A stretch of DNA of 64,000 bases, from contig NZ_AWXC01000048.1 in assembly GCF_000479005.1 (NCBI RefSeq), positions 1 through 64,000 on the forward strand, in the 5' to 3' direction. Below are positions 7,873 through 16,641 of this stretch, in pieces. Position 1 is the stretch's first letter, and every line of letters starts with the position of its first letter. Source of the DNA: Prevotella sp. BV3P1 (GTDB lineage: Bacteria; Bacteroidota; Bacteroidia; Bacteroidales; Bacteroidaceae). Position numbers and translations under genes: made by a program. The notes beneath the pieces were generated by a model that was given only the letters and a program-made list of their open reading frames with translations, made no database searches and was not told the origin of the DNA.

Positions 7873-10137
7873 ATGGGAAACGGCAATCTTTGGCGAGTTA
7901 CATATTCCTACAACCTCGGCGGGCAGCTCACCCACGTGCGTGGCTACAAGTCCTACGGCTACGACTATGTGAACAAGATTGGCTACGACAAGTTTGAGCA
8001 GCGCACTTATCTCAAATACTGTAACGGAGCGGAAACGTTCTACAGTTACGACCCACAGCGCCGCAGACTACAGAACCTTGCAGTCAATGCAGGTGGCAAG
8101 ACCATCATGGACAATGCCTACGGTTATGACGTGGTGAGCAACGTACTTTCTGTTGTCAATAAGGCGGCAATTCCGGAAAAGGGCAAGGCAGGCGGACAGA
8201 TGAGCCACAGCTACACTTATGACCCACTGTACCGTTTGTCAAGTGCAACGGGTACTTATAAGGGAACGGACAATAAGACGGCATCTTACACACTTGCTAT
8301 GGGCTATGACAACATGCACCGCATCACGAGCAAGAAGCAGCACCTCACGCAAAGTAACGTGCAGTTCAACGGTACCCTCAATGCAGGCTATGACCTCACC
8401 TATACATACAATAGTGATGAGGGCAAGAAATTCCAACTGGCCAGTGTTCGTGACATCAATTACCGCACGGAAGAGACCCCGACGGACAGCACGAACATCA
8501 ACAACGGACACAAGTACACCTATGATGCCAACGGAAATCTTGTCTATATCAACACCTCTCGTGTAAAGCATGATGGCAAGGAAGACGACAAGGCAACCGA
8601 GCAGAAGTACAAGTGGGATGAGGAAAACCGACTCCTTGCAGCCGATGAGAACGGCTTTGTAAGCAACTATTGGTACGATGCCGATGGTGAGCGTACAGCA
8701 AAGACGAGTGGCGAAAACGAAGCTATCTTTGTCAACTCCGAGTTCTCGGGTGGTAACACGGGTACGGCACGTTTCTCGCTCTATGTCAGCCCATACTTGG
8801 TGGCAGGGCAAGGTGGTAAGTACACCAAGCATATCTACATCGGCTCACAAAGAATCGTCAGCAAGTTAGGTGACTTGGCTTCTTATGGTGCAGACCCAAG
8901 ACGAATACCATACGCAGGCAATGAGGCTGATGGCTTGACCATCAACTACAAGGACAAGTACTATCAGCAGTTGCAATCCATCAAAGACAATTACAAGACG
9001 TTCGATTTGCCATACAACGGTGTAGACAATACCGATTATGTCAATGGCAAAGGCTTTAGTAGTGATGACGACACGCCGGAGGCAGCACAGGCAAGGACTA
9101 TGAATGCCAGCACACGTGCTGCTGTAGATAATAATTTCCATGACAAGGACAATTATGAAAAGATGCAGTTCTACTACCATCCTGACCATTTGGGTAGCAG
9201 TAGTTACATCACCAATCTCGACGGTGAGGTATCGCAGCACATTGAGTATGTACCATTTGGTGAGGTGTTCATCGAAGAGCGCAACAACACATGGAACACA
9301 CCTTATCTTTTCAATGCCAAGGAGTTTGATGAGGAGACGGGATTGTACTACTATGGTGCAAGGTATTATGAGCCAAGGTTGAGTCTGTGGATGAGTACGG
9401 ATCCGATGCAGGAAAAATATCCAAATATTAGTACTTATTTGTATTGTCATGGTAATCCTTTAAAATATATAGATCCTACAGGAATGGATGATATTTTTGA
9501 TGAAGAGGGACATTTTATTAAGGATACAGGCAAAGGTTCCAATGTTATTATTGAAAATAGACAGCAACAACAAGCTATGTTATCATCATTTGATTATAGC
9601 AAAGGAAATGATTCAAATAGAAAAATGCTTAAGAATGTTACCGCGTATTATTTATCAAAAAGTGATAAGAAACAGTTTGATATTAGAATAGCAGAAACAA
9701 AACCAGAAGAGCCTAAAGGAGCTGTTTTAGCTAATGTTGCTGGTACATCTAAATATTATGTTCAGTTGGATAATGGAAAAATTAACCCAACATTAGATAA
9801 TAAATATGACTTTTGGAGTATAACGTATCACGAAAGCCTACACAGGTCTGATTCTCGTACACATGGTGGAACAGTAGGAGAAGTTGAAGCTATTTTACAA
9901 CAAACAAAGCATGAGGCCTGGAATAAAGTTTCCGATAGTTATTTAAATTCTCAGGCAACTTATGCTAAAAATAGTTTGCAACTGGCACTTCATAATCTAT
10001 CTGAGAATCAAATTAATGGTTATATAAATAGATTAAATAATGCTTTCATGGGATCAGCCTCTTTCTCCTATGAAAAAAAGACTCATGAAATAAATTTCAA
10101 TTTATCAATACAAGAAGTTATTATTAAACCTCAATAA
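7873..10137 (+). CDS. Truncated Rhs module 3 with HExxH metallopeptidase-like toxin domain
   Basis: 754 aa, the longest core of the four (starting at GNLWRVTYSYNLGGQLTHVRGY). Many YD-type repeats run up to YYYGARYYEPRLSLWMSTDP and the 'NPLKYIDPTG' junction (about residue 537). The 215-aa tail is AT-rich and has TYHESLHRSD (H653, E654, H657), a canonical HExxH zinc motif, followed by THGGTVGEVEAI, whose glutamate could be a third ligand. This suggests a metallopeptidase-like toxin. There is no export signal, so the module probably depends on recombination with a full-length rhs gene elsewhere to be delivered. Confidence 0.85.
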   Translation: MGNGNLWRVTYSYNLGGQLTHVRGYKSYGYDYVNKIGYDKFEQRTYLKYCNGAETFYSYDPQRRRLQNLAVNAGGKTIMDNAYGYDVVSNVLSVVNKAAIPEKGKAGGQMSHSYTYDPLYRLSSATGTYKGTDNKTASYTLAMGYDNMHRITSKKQHLTQSNVQFNGTLNAGYDLTYTYNSDEGKKFQLASVRDINYRTEETPTDSTNINNGHKYTYDANGNLVYINTSRVKHDGKEDDKATEQKYKWDEENRLLAADENGFVSNYWYDADGERTAKTSGENEAIFVNSEFSGGNTGTARFSLYVSPYLVAGQGGKYTKHIYIGSQRIVSKLGDLASYGADPRRIPYAGNEADGLTINYKDKYYQQLQSIKDNYKTFDLPYNGVDNTDYVNGKGFSSDDDTPEAAQARTMNASTRAAVDNNFHDKDNYEKMQFYYHPDHLGSSSYITNLDGEVSQHIEYVPFGEVFIEERNNTWNTPYLFNAKEFDEETGLYYYGARYYEPRLSLWMSTDPMQEKYPNISTYLYCHGNPLKYIDPTGMDDIFDEEGHFIKDTGKGSNVIIENRQQQQAMLSSFDYSKGNDSNRKMLKNVTAYYLSKSDKKQFDIRIAETKPEEPKGAVLANVAGTSKYYVQLDNGKINPTLDNKYDFWSITYHESLHRSDSRTHGGTVGEVEAILQQTKHEAWNKVSDSYLNSQATYAKNSLQLALHNLSENQINGYINRLNNAFMGSASFSYEKKTHEINFNLSIQEVIIKPQ

Positions 10138-10141
10138 TGAT

Positions 10142-10579
10142 ATGAAGGGGAAGTTATTTAATTCAATATTTGGAATAATATTCTTTTATTTTACATCTTG
10201 TAGTTCTGGAATAGCAATTAGGAATCTACAAGACAAGCAATCCTTTCATGCAAGAATTATAGGATTGCTGACAGATGATAGTATTAAATATTGGAAATCT
10301 ACGGAATATCCATTTTCCATAGAGTTTAATAAAAGAGAGAATCAATTTAGGACATATGATAAAGAAGGAAAGTTGATGATATCATCTCAGCAGGATGCAA
10401 TGTTCTCTAAAAAGTTCGAGTTGCATAATATGACAATTTCTATTTATTATGTAATCCCAAATGAAAATCACTCTTTATACCTCAAATATGATATAAAGAA
10501 AATTTCAAAAGATACTTTATTATTAAATAATGGGATACGAAACCTAATTTTTGTTAAAGATGAAAAAAGCCACATTTAG
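10142..10579 (+). CDS. Lipoprotein, candidate immunity protein 3
   Basis: 145 aa. The hydrophobic N-terminus ends in a lipobox (FYFTSC, Cys20) and the rest is a small soluble domain without a family I recognise. It starts 4 nt after module 3, and its low GC matches the toxin tail. The place and the lipoprotein signal point to an envelope immunity protein for the HExxH toxin. Confidence 0.65.
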   Translation: MKGKLFNSIFGIIFFYFTSCSSGIAIRNLQDKQSFHARIIGLLTDDSIKYWKSTEYPFSIEFNKRENQFRTYDKEGKLMISSQQDAMFSKKFELHNMTISIYYVIPNENHSLYLKYDIKKISKDTLLLNNGIRNLIFVKDEKSHI

Positions 10580-10880
10580 CGCACACACTTACGAATTTAA
10601 CGGGGTAATCTGATTATTACGAGAACACTTCGGAACTTTATGCTCCAGATTGGGAGTTGAGTTTCTATGGCCGCATTGCAGAAATCGGGAAGAATGACGT
10701 TAAATGATTGATAACCATAAACAAAATGGTGGCATATCGCATCATGCTTGCCCCCTCTTGTTTGGTGATTGATAACCCATGCAAACGTATTCAACAACCC
10801 ATACAAACATGGTCAACAACCCATGCAAATAAGCGAGCAAACTCAATGGGTCATTAAGTTGTTGTTTAACAGATAGTTAT
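10580..10880. repeat. Inter-cassette region with ACCCAT 22-bp repeats and remnants
   Basis: No gene seen. It contains a degraded piece of the island repeat (GAGAACACTTCGGAACTTTA, about 10620-10639), the conserved block at 10690-10724 shared with the HU-gene leader, and three copies of a 22-bp unit (ACCCATRCAAA..., beginning at 10775, 10797 and 10819). The HU-like gene itself is absent, so this seems to be the remains of the same leader. Confidence 0.65.
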
Positions 10881-12938
10881 ATGGTCTATCTAATAGATTA
10901 TTATCTCAATGCCAAGGCAGGCACCATCATGGACAATGCCTACAGCTATGATGCTGTGAGCAACGTACTCAGCGTAAAGAGCAATGCTCCACTCCCGCAG
11001 AGTGGTAAGGCAGGTGGACAGATGAGCCACAGTTATACTTATGACCCACTGTACCGTTTGTCAAGTGCAACGGGTACTTATAGGGGAACGGACAATAAGA
11101 CGGCATCTTACACCCTTGCCATGGGCTATGACAACATGCACCGCATTACGAGCAAGAAGCAGCACCTCACGCAAAGTAACGTACAGTTCAACGGCACGCT
11201 CAACGCAGGCTATGACCTCACCTACACATACAATAGTGATGAGGGCAAGAAGTTCCAACTGGCCAGTGTCCGTGACATCAATTACCGCACGGAAGAGACC
11301 CCGACAGACAGCACGAACATCAACAACGGACACAAGTACACCTATGATGCCAACGGAAACCTTGTCTACATCAACACCTCCCGTGTAAAGCATGACGGCA
11401 AGGAAGACGACAGGGCAAGTGAGCAGAAATACAAGTGGGACGAGGAAAACAGACTCCTTGCAGCCGATGAGAATGGTTTTGTGAGCAACTATTGGTATGA
11501 TGCCGACGGTGAGCGCACGGTGAAGACCTCAGGTGAGAACGAAGCTATCTTTGTCAACTCCGAGTTCTCGGGTGGTAACACGGGTACGGCACGCTTCTCG
11601 CTGTATGTCAGCCCATACCTCGTTGCAGGACAGGGCGGCAAGTACACCAAGCATATCTACATCGGTAGTCAAAGAATCGTTTCTAAATTGGGCGACTTGG
11701 CAAGCTATGGTGCAGACCCAAGAAAGATTCCTTACGCAGGTAATGAGGCAGATGGTGTGAAAGTGGACTATAAGACAAAATATGGCGAGCAGTTGCAGGC
11801 AATTAAAGATAATTATCGTACCTTTGAGATCCCCTACAACGGTCAGGACAATACCGACTATGTGAACGGCAAGGGTTTCTGCTGTGACGACAACACCCCC
11901 GAGGCTGCACAGACAAGGGCGATGGTCAGAACAAGGGCAGGTGAAGGCAGTGGTGCTAACGAAAAGTTGCAGTTCTACTACCACCCCGACCACTTAGGAA
12001 GCTCCAGCTACATCACCAATCTTGACGGTGAAGTGGCACAGCACATCGAGTATGTGCCGTTCGGTGAGGTGTTCATAGAAGAACGCAACAATATGTGGAA
12101 TACTCCTTACCTCTTCAATGCAAAGGAGTTTGATGAGGAGACAGGTATGTACTACTATGGTGCAAGATACTATGAGCCGAAGTTGAGTTTGTGGATGAGT
12201 ACGGATCCAATGCAGGCAAAGTATCCTCATATTAGTACATATTGTTATACTTTTAATAATCCAATTAAGTTTATTGATCCAAATGGTAAAGATTCTTATT
12301 ATAACGAAGCAGGCGAATTCCTTTTCAAAAATAAAAGAAAAACTGATATTATTTATGTTGTATCAGGCTATAGTTTTATTAAGAAATTAAAGGATGGTAC
12401 AAAGGTTTTTAGCCTGAAAAATAGAAGAACGTTAGAAAAGTCAGATCTTTCTGCAAAAGCATATTCTAAAATATTTACTAATGTTCTAAAACGAAAAGGT
12501 TTTGATACAAGAAAATTGTATAATGGTCAGGTTTCTGTAAACAAATTGTATGATAAATATGATAATGATAGTAGAAGAATAGAAACATATGCAGAAGATT
12601 ATAATGTTAGTGGCAATTTTTTGTCATATGACCCAAGACGTGAGAGAGGAGTTGCTCCTGCTGTTACAAAGAAAATAGGAGGAAAAATAGAAGTATGTGT
12701 AAATGTATATCCAGTTGGTTATGAAGAGAAAAACTATGTCTCTACAGAATCTAACATAGTAAATTTATTAGGAATACATGAATTTACATGGCATGGAGTA
12801 AAAGGTTTGGGTAGCAGTCAGCATTATAGGATTCTTAAAGCACAACGTCAGAGTCCTTCATGGCAAACAACTTCTCCTCAGTTTAAGAGTTTGTATGATA
12901 ACTTAGAAAAGAATAACGATGAATATAAAAAACCTTAG
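10881..12938 (+). CDS. Truncated Rhs module 4 with HExxxH toxin-like domain
   Basis: 685 aa. The first 11 residues are not Rhs; the core begins at KAGTIMDNAYSYD and ends at 'NPIKFIDPNG' (about residue 470). The unique tail has LLGIHEFTWHGVKGLG (H633, E634, H638) followed by QHYRILKAQRQSPSW. I recall this arrangement (HE-x3-H-G, then HxxxxxAQ...PSW) from other Bacteroidota Rhs C-termini, but its activity is unknown to me; a metal-dependent enzyme is plausible. The immunity gene start lies inside its 3' end (20-bp overlap). No signal peptide. Confidence 0.83.
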   Translation: MVYLIDYYLNAKAGTIMDNAYSYDAVSNVLSVKSNAPLPQSGKAGGQMSHSYTYDPLYRLSSATGTYRGTDNKTASYTLAMGYDNMHRITSKKQHLTQSNVQFNGTLNAGYDLTYTYNSDEGKKFQLASVRDINYRTEETPTDSTNINNGHKYTYDANGNLVYINTSRVKHDGKEDDRASEQKYKWDEENRLLAADENGFVSNYWYDADGERTVKTSGENEAIFVNSEFSGGNTGTARFSLYVSPYLVAGQGGKYTKHIYIGSQRIVSKLGDLASYGADPRKIPYAGNEADGVKVDYKTKYGEQLQAIKDNYRTFEIPYNGQDNTDYVNGKGFCCDDNTPEAAQTRAMVRTRAGEGSGANEKLQFYYHPDHLGSSSYITNLDGEVAQHIEYVPFGEVFIEERNNMWNTPYLFNAKEFDEETGMYYYGARYYEPKLSLWMSTDPMQAKYPHISTYCYTFNNPIKFIDPNGKDSYYNEAGEFLFKNKRKTDIIYVVSGYSFIKKLKDGTKVFSLKNRRTLEKSDLSAKAYSKIFTNVLKRKGFDTRKLYNGQVSVNKLYDKYDNDSRRIETYAEDYNVSGNFLSYDPRRERGVAPAVTKKIGGKIEVCVNVYPVGYEEKNYVSTESNIVNLLGIHEFTWHGVKGLGSSQHYRILKAQRQSPSWQTTSPQFKSLYDNLEKNNDEYKKP

Positions 12939-13617
12939 TTATAATGTAATATTTTGTTACTTCTTTAGTTTGGTCGTAATTTCTTGTAATCTTCATTCCT
13001 CTCATCCTATATTAGAAGCATATTTATATAGAGTAATAGACAATTACCCCCAAAAAGAAAGTGGGGGTAATTGTCAACTTCCTAATTATACTCGATGGAT
13101 ACAAATGGAATTTGGTGTAAAAAATAATACAAAAGATACTTTATTTCTTCCTATTAGTATAGTAAATGGTTATAATTCGTTTCATTCAAAAATAGTTCTA
13201 AAGGAAGGTAATAAAAAATATAAAGAAAGCATTGATCAACGACTCATGTATGGAAAGAATGATGCTATATTGGCTCCAGGAAACCATACAACCATAAAAA
13301 TATTATTATATGATACTGACCTTAAAAGAATGGGAATACAGCAGACGATTTCATCTAAACAACTTATAAATCGTATTTCTTTTATATTTTATTCTAATCA
13401 AAAAGATTTCTTTTATTACAAGATTCCATTTATTATGTTTTATAATAGTAATAAACAAAATAAAATAGATATAAAGGATATTGAAGAGGAAACAAAGCAA
13501 TCGTGGGATGTTAATTGTGATAGTATAAACAAAATCGTTTATGCTTTTTACAAGAGTGGAATGATAATAAATCCTATAAAAACTGGTAACACTTCAAATC
13601 GGGAGTTATTAAAATAA
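12919..13617 (+). CDS. Lipoprotein, candidate immunity protein 4
   Basis: 232 aa. A signal peptide with the lipobox VVISC (Cys23) precedes an AT-rich soluble domain of unknown family. It has a strand-rich look (FGVKNNTKDTLFLPIS, HTTIKILLYDTDL). It overlaps module 4 by 20 bp, so the two are co-transcribed and probably coupled in translation. The immunity role is from position. Confidence 0.65.
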   Translation: MNIKNLSYNVIFCYFFSLVVISCNLHSSHPILEAYLYRVIDNYPQKESGGNCQLPNYTRWIQMEFGVKNNTKDTLFLPISIVNGYNSFHSKIVLKEGNKKYKESIDQRLMYGKNDAILAPGNHTTIKILLYDTDLKRMGIQQTISSKQLINRISFIFYSNQKDFFYYKIPFIMFYNSNKQNKIDIKDIEEETKQSWDVNCDSINKIVYAFYKSGMIINPIKTGNTSNRELLK

Positions 13618-13658
13618 TCATCTGATTATCAATGTGATTTTTAAAAGATTAGACGTAA

Positions 13659-13684
13659 AGGCAGGGAAAGATTCTCTGTCTTTT
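13659..13684 (+). terminator. Stem-loop terminator after the immunity 4 gene
   Basis: AGGCAGGGA/TCTCTGTCT stem (two G-U pairs) and TTT, equivalent to 1768-1793 in the left repeat. It should end the module 4 transcript. Confidence 0.6.
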
Positions 13685-13686
13685 GC

Positions 13687-13694
13687 TATATTTG
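13687..13694 (+). promoter_or_regulatory. -7 promoter element (TATATTTG) before the repeat mini-ORF
   Basis: Matches the Bacteroidota -7 consensus TAnnTTTG, 20 nt before the mini-ORF ATG at 13714. No clear -33 element was seen. Confidence 0.45.
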
Positions 13695-13713
13695 TAGTCC
13701 AAAACAAAGACAA

Positions 13714-13761
13714 ATGAATATACGAGAACGCTTCGGCACATTACGTCCAGATTGGAAGTAA
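13714..13761 (+). CDS. Conserved 15-codon mini-ORF in the flanking repeat (copy 2)
   Basis: ATG to TAA encoding MNIRERFGTLRPDWK, nearly identical to the left copy at 1808-1855. See that entry for the alternatives. Confidence 0.3.
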   Translation: MNIRERFGTLRPDWK

Positions 13762-13905
13762 AAAACTCAAGTTTTCAACACTAAACAAGAGTTTTATAAA
13801 ATGATTGACTAATTTTGTACTTGCTGGTTGACTCTACGAAACAACCATTTAGTGTTAAAAACAACTTTTTTACTCCTAAGTGATGAGCATGTCGGAAAAT
13901 ATTCG

Positions 13906-13913
13906 TAACTTTG
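13906..13913 (+). promoter_or_regulatory. -7 promoter element of the yceD-rpmF-fabH operon
   Basis: TAACTTTG, 18 nt before ATG 13931. It argues that the gene starts at 13931 and not at the upstream in-frame ATG 13880, which would lie before the transcription start. Confidence 0.7.
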
Positions 13914-13930
13914 CACTCCAAAGTATAATT

Positions 13931-14464
13931 ATGCGTGATTTAGAGCCATTTAAGATTGACTTGAAAGCTTTGACCGATCAGGTTGTGACCTATGCGTTTG
14001 AGCTTGACGATGCGTATTTTGAAGCCATTGAGGCTCCTGATATTCAAAAAGGCAATCTTTCTGTCGCACTGTCCATACGCAGGATGGCCGGCAGTTTTGA
14101 GCTGTCTTTCCATATCCAAGGGTTCGTCATCGTGACCTGTGACTTGTGCCTTGATGAAATGCAACAACCCATCGATACGGTAAACACGCTCATGGCGAAA
14201 TTTGGCGAAGAATACTCAGACGATGATGACCTAATCGTAGTGCCAGAGCGCGAAGGCGTGCTCGACATCTCGTGGTTCATCTATGAATTTATAGACCTAA
14301 GCGTCCCCATCAAGCATGTGCATGCACCTGGAAAATGCAATGCTGTGATGACGAAAAAGCTGCAAGAGCTTTCGGCTACCCGAAGTAGTTTGGAGGACGG
14401 TGAAGAACCTGTGAATTCGTGCTGGGCTGGATTAGAAAAATTAAAAACAATAATTAAAGATTAA
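13931..14464 (+). CDS. yceD: YceD family (DUF177) protein
   Basis: 177 aa from ATG 13931. It has the family's conserved features: a CDLCLDEMQQPID motif (the usual C-x2-C near the middle) and an acidic 'DDDDLIVVPEREGVLDISWFIYEFIDLSVPIKHVH' followed by a C-terminal cysteine (SCWAGLEKLK). YceD proteins are encoded next to rpmF across bacteria and have been linked to 23S rRNA accumulation. It starts an operon with rpmF (6-nt gap) and fabH (1-nt overlap). The start was chosen because of the promoter at 13906. Confidence 0.9.
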   Translation: MRDLEPFKIDLKALTDQVVTYAFELDDAYFEAIEAPDIQKGNLSVALSIRRMAGSFELSFHIQGFVIVTCDLCLDEMQQPIDTVNTLMAKFGEEYSDDDDLIVVPEREGVLDISWFIYEFIDLSVPIKHVHAPGKCNAVMTKKLQELSATRSSLEDGEEPVNSCWAGLEKLKTIIKD

Positions 14465-14470
14465 AAGAAA

Positions 14471-14656
14471 ATGGCACATCCTAAAAGAAGACAGTCGAAG
14501 ACTCGTACACTGAAAAGAAGAACCCATGATAAGGCCGTAGCTCCCACGCTGGCACTTTGCCCTAACTGTGGCGCATACTATGTTTACCACACTGTTTGTC
14601 CTACTTGTGGATATTACAGAGGTAAGGTTGCGATTGAAAAGGAAGTAGCTGAATAA
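14471..14656 (+). CDS. rpmF: 50S ribosomal protein L32
   Basis: 61 aa, the normal length. It begins MAHPKRRQSKTRTLKRRTHD, as in L32, and keeps the zinc-type cysteines (CPNC at 34-37, CPTC at 48-51). It sits between yceD and fabH in the order found in many bacteria. Its last base overlaps the fabH start codon. Confidence 0.97.
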   Translation: MAHPKRRQSKTRTLKRRTHDKAVAPTLALCPNCGAYYVYHTVCPTCGYYRGKVAIEKEVAE

Positions 14657-15675
14657 TGGAAAGAATCAACGCGATTATAACCGGCGTTGGGGGATACGTT
14701 CCTGACTATGTTCTCGATAATGAGGAACTCTCACGAATGGTTGACACCAGCGACGAATGGATTACTACTCGTGTTGGTATCAAAGAACGCCGCATCCTGA
14801 AGGAAGAAGGCCTCGGAACCAGTTACTTGGCACGTAAGGCTGCCAAGCAGTTGATTCAGAAAACCGGGGTAGATCTCGATACGATAGACGCGCTCATCGT
14901 TGCAACGACAACGCCCGACTACAAATTCCCCTCCACGGCATCCATCGTGTTAGGTAAGTTGGGGTTGAAAAACGCTTTCGCCTATGATTTGGAAGCAGCC
15001 TGCTGCGGTTTCATGTATGCATTGAGCACGGCATGCAGCTTCGTGGAGAGTGGGCGTTGCAAGAAGGTGATTGTCATCGGAGCGGACAAGATGTCATCGC
15101 TCGTTGATTATCAAGACCGACAGACATGCGTGCTCTTCGGCGACGGTGCAGGTGCCGTTTTGGTGGAAGCATCCGAGGACGGAGAGCTGGGTATGCAGGA
15201 TATGTTCTTCCGTACCGACGGCATAGGACTGCCGTTCTTACACATGAAGGCCGGTGGCAGCGTTTGTCCAGCCTCACACTTCACGGTGGATCATCATCTG
15301 CACTACCTCTATCAGGAGGGGCGTTCGGTGTTCCGCTATGCGGTGACCGACATGAGTAATGACGTGGTGGAGATTATGAAGCGTAATAACCTTTCGGCAG
15401 CTGATGTGGATTGGGTGATACCTCACGAGGCTAACTTGCGCATCATCGAGGCCGTGACCAAGCGCGCTGAGCTTCCGATGGACAAGGTGGCTATCAACAT
15501 TCAGCACTATGGCAATACCAGTGCCGCAACCATTCCGTTGGCTCTTTGGGACTATGAAAGCAAATTGAAGAAGGGTGACAACGTCATCTTCACAGCTTTC
15601 GGGGCCGGATTCGTACACGGAGCTTCTTTCTGCAAGTGGGCTTACGATGGCGCTGACGCCGTGACGAGGAAATAA
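14656..15675 (+). CDS. fabH: 3-oxoacyl-[acyl-carrier-protein] synthase III (KAS III)
   Basis: 339 aa. It condenses acetyl-CoA (or a branched primer) with malonyl-ACP to start fatty-acid synthesis. The triad is present: Cys116 in EAACCGF, His in VIPHEANLRII, Asn in HYGNTSAAT, plus the C-terminal FGAGFVHGA loop. Length and order are typical. It is translationally coupled to rpmF, and a terminator follows at 15700. Confidence 0.96.
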   Translation: MERINAIITGVGGYVPDYVLDNEELSRMVDTSDEWITTRVGIKERRILKEEGLGTSYLARKAAKQLIQKTGVDLDTIDALIVATTTPDYKFPSTASIVLGKLGLKNAFAYDLEAACCGFMYALSTACSFVESGRCKKVIVIGADKMSSLVDYQDRQTCVLFGDGAGAVLVEASEDGELGMQDMFFRTDGIGLPFLHMKAGGSVCPASHFTVDHHLHYLYQEGRSVFRYAVTDMSNDVVEIMKRNNLSAADVDWVIPHEANLRIIEAVTKRAELPMDKVAINIQHYGNTSAATIPLALWDYESKLKKGDNVIFTAFGAGFVHGASFCKWAYDGADAVTRK

Positions 15676-15699
15676 CGAATTGTGAAATTCCAGAATAAG

Positions 15700-15736
15700 A
15701 AAGCGCATCCTTTCCACGTAAAGAATGCGCTTTTTT
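15700..15736 (+). terminator. Terminator between fabH and era
   Basis: AAAGCGCAT (15700-15708) pairs with ATGCGCTTT (15725-15733), and the T-run continues to 15736. It lies 25 nt after fabH. Confidence 0.8.
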
Positions 15737-15758
15737 CTTCTCAAACAAGTAGCAGCTT

Positions 15759-16640
15759 ATGCACAAGGCAGGTTTTGTAAACATTGTGGGCAACCCAAAC
15801 GTGGGCAAGTCGACGCTGATGAACCAGTTGGTGGGCGAGCGTATCTCCATTGCGACGTTCAAGGCCCAGACCACCCGGCATCGCATCATGGGAATCGTGA
15901 ATACCGACGACATGCAGATTGTGTTCTCAGACACTCCGGGCGTGTTGAAACCCAATTACAAGATGCAGGAATACATGTTGGCTTTCTCTGAATCGGCTCT
16001 GGCCGACGCTGATATCCTGTTGTATGTAACCGATGTGGTGGAGGATCCGGAGAAGAATGCCGACTTTCTTGAAAAGGTGAGGACGATGACCATTCCGGTT
16101 ATCTTGGTCATCAACAAGATTGACGCGAGCAACCAAAAGACCGTTGGCCAACTGGTGGAGAAGTGGCATGCGCTGCTGCCCAATGCCGAGATTCTTCCCA
16201 TTTCAGCTGCTAATAAGTTTGGTGTGGACATGCTGCTCAAACGCATTCAGGAACTCCTACCCGACAGTCCTCCTTATTTCGACAAGGACCAACTGACTGA
16301 TAAGCCTGCCAAATTCTTTGTCAGTGAGATTATCCGCGAAAAGATTTTGCTGTATTACGACAAGGAGATACCTTATTCGGTGGAGGTGAGGGTAGAGCAA
16401 TTCAAGGAGTCGGCCAAGCAAATTCACATCAACGCAGTGATCTATGTGGAGCGCGAATCGCAGAAAGGCATCATCATCGGGCATCAGGGCGTGGCGCTAA
16501 AGAAGGTTAGCACCGAGGCTCGCAAGACCTTGGAGAAGTTTTTTGACAAGAAGGTGTACCTCGAAACCTTTGTCAAAGTAGATAAAGACTGGCGCAGCTC
16601 GCAGAAAGAACTTAGTAGTTTCGGGTATAATCCGGAGTGA
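15759..16640 (+). CDS. era: GTPase Era (ribosome assembly)
   Basis: 293 aa. An N-terminal GTPase domain has G1 GNPNVGKST, G3 DTPG and G4 NKID. A C-terminal KH RNA-binding domain contains the GxxG-like loop in KGIIIGHQGVALKKV. Era binds the 3' end of 16S rRNA during 30S maturation. It is close to der and fabH, as in many Bacteroidota. Confidence 0.96.
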   Translation: MHKAGFVNIVGNPNVGKSTLMNQLVGERISIATFKAQTTRHRIMGIVNTDDMQIVFSDTPGVLKPNYKMQEYMLAFSESALADADILLYVTDVVEDPEKNADFLEKVRTMTIPVILVINKIDASNQKTVGQLVEKWHALLPNAEILPISAANKFGVDMLLKRIQELLPDSPPYFDKDQLTDKPAKFFVSEIIREKILLYYDKEIPYSVEVRVEQFKESAKQIHINAVIYVERESQKGIIIGHQGVALKKVSTEARKTLEKFFDKKVYLETFVKVDKDWRSSQKELSSFGYNPE

Positions 16641-16641
16641 G

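Larger units (their letters stand above)
13642..13842 (+). repeat. Right flanking repeat of the Rhs island (copy 2)
   Basis: Direct repeat of 1748-1935, with the same order of stem-loop, mini-ORF, AACTCAAGTTTTCAACAC and GGTTGACTCTACGAA. This copy also has a clean promoter-like TATATTTG (13687-13694) before the mini-ORF, which the left copy lacks (TATAAAAG). Confidence 0.8.

Noticed and set aside
1748..13842. Transposon or integrative element bounded by the direct repeats
   Set aside because: No transposase, integrase or terminal inverted repeats are visible; the repeats fit cassette remnants better.
13880..13930. Upstream in-frame start for yceD
   Set aside because: A clear -7 element (TAACTTTG) lies within this stretch, so transcription should start after it.
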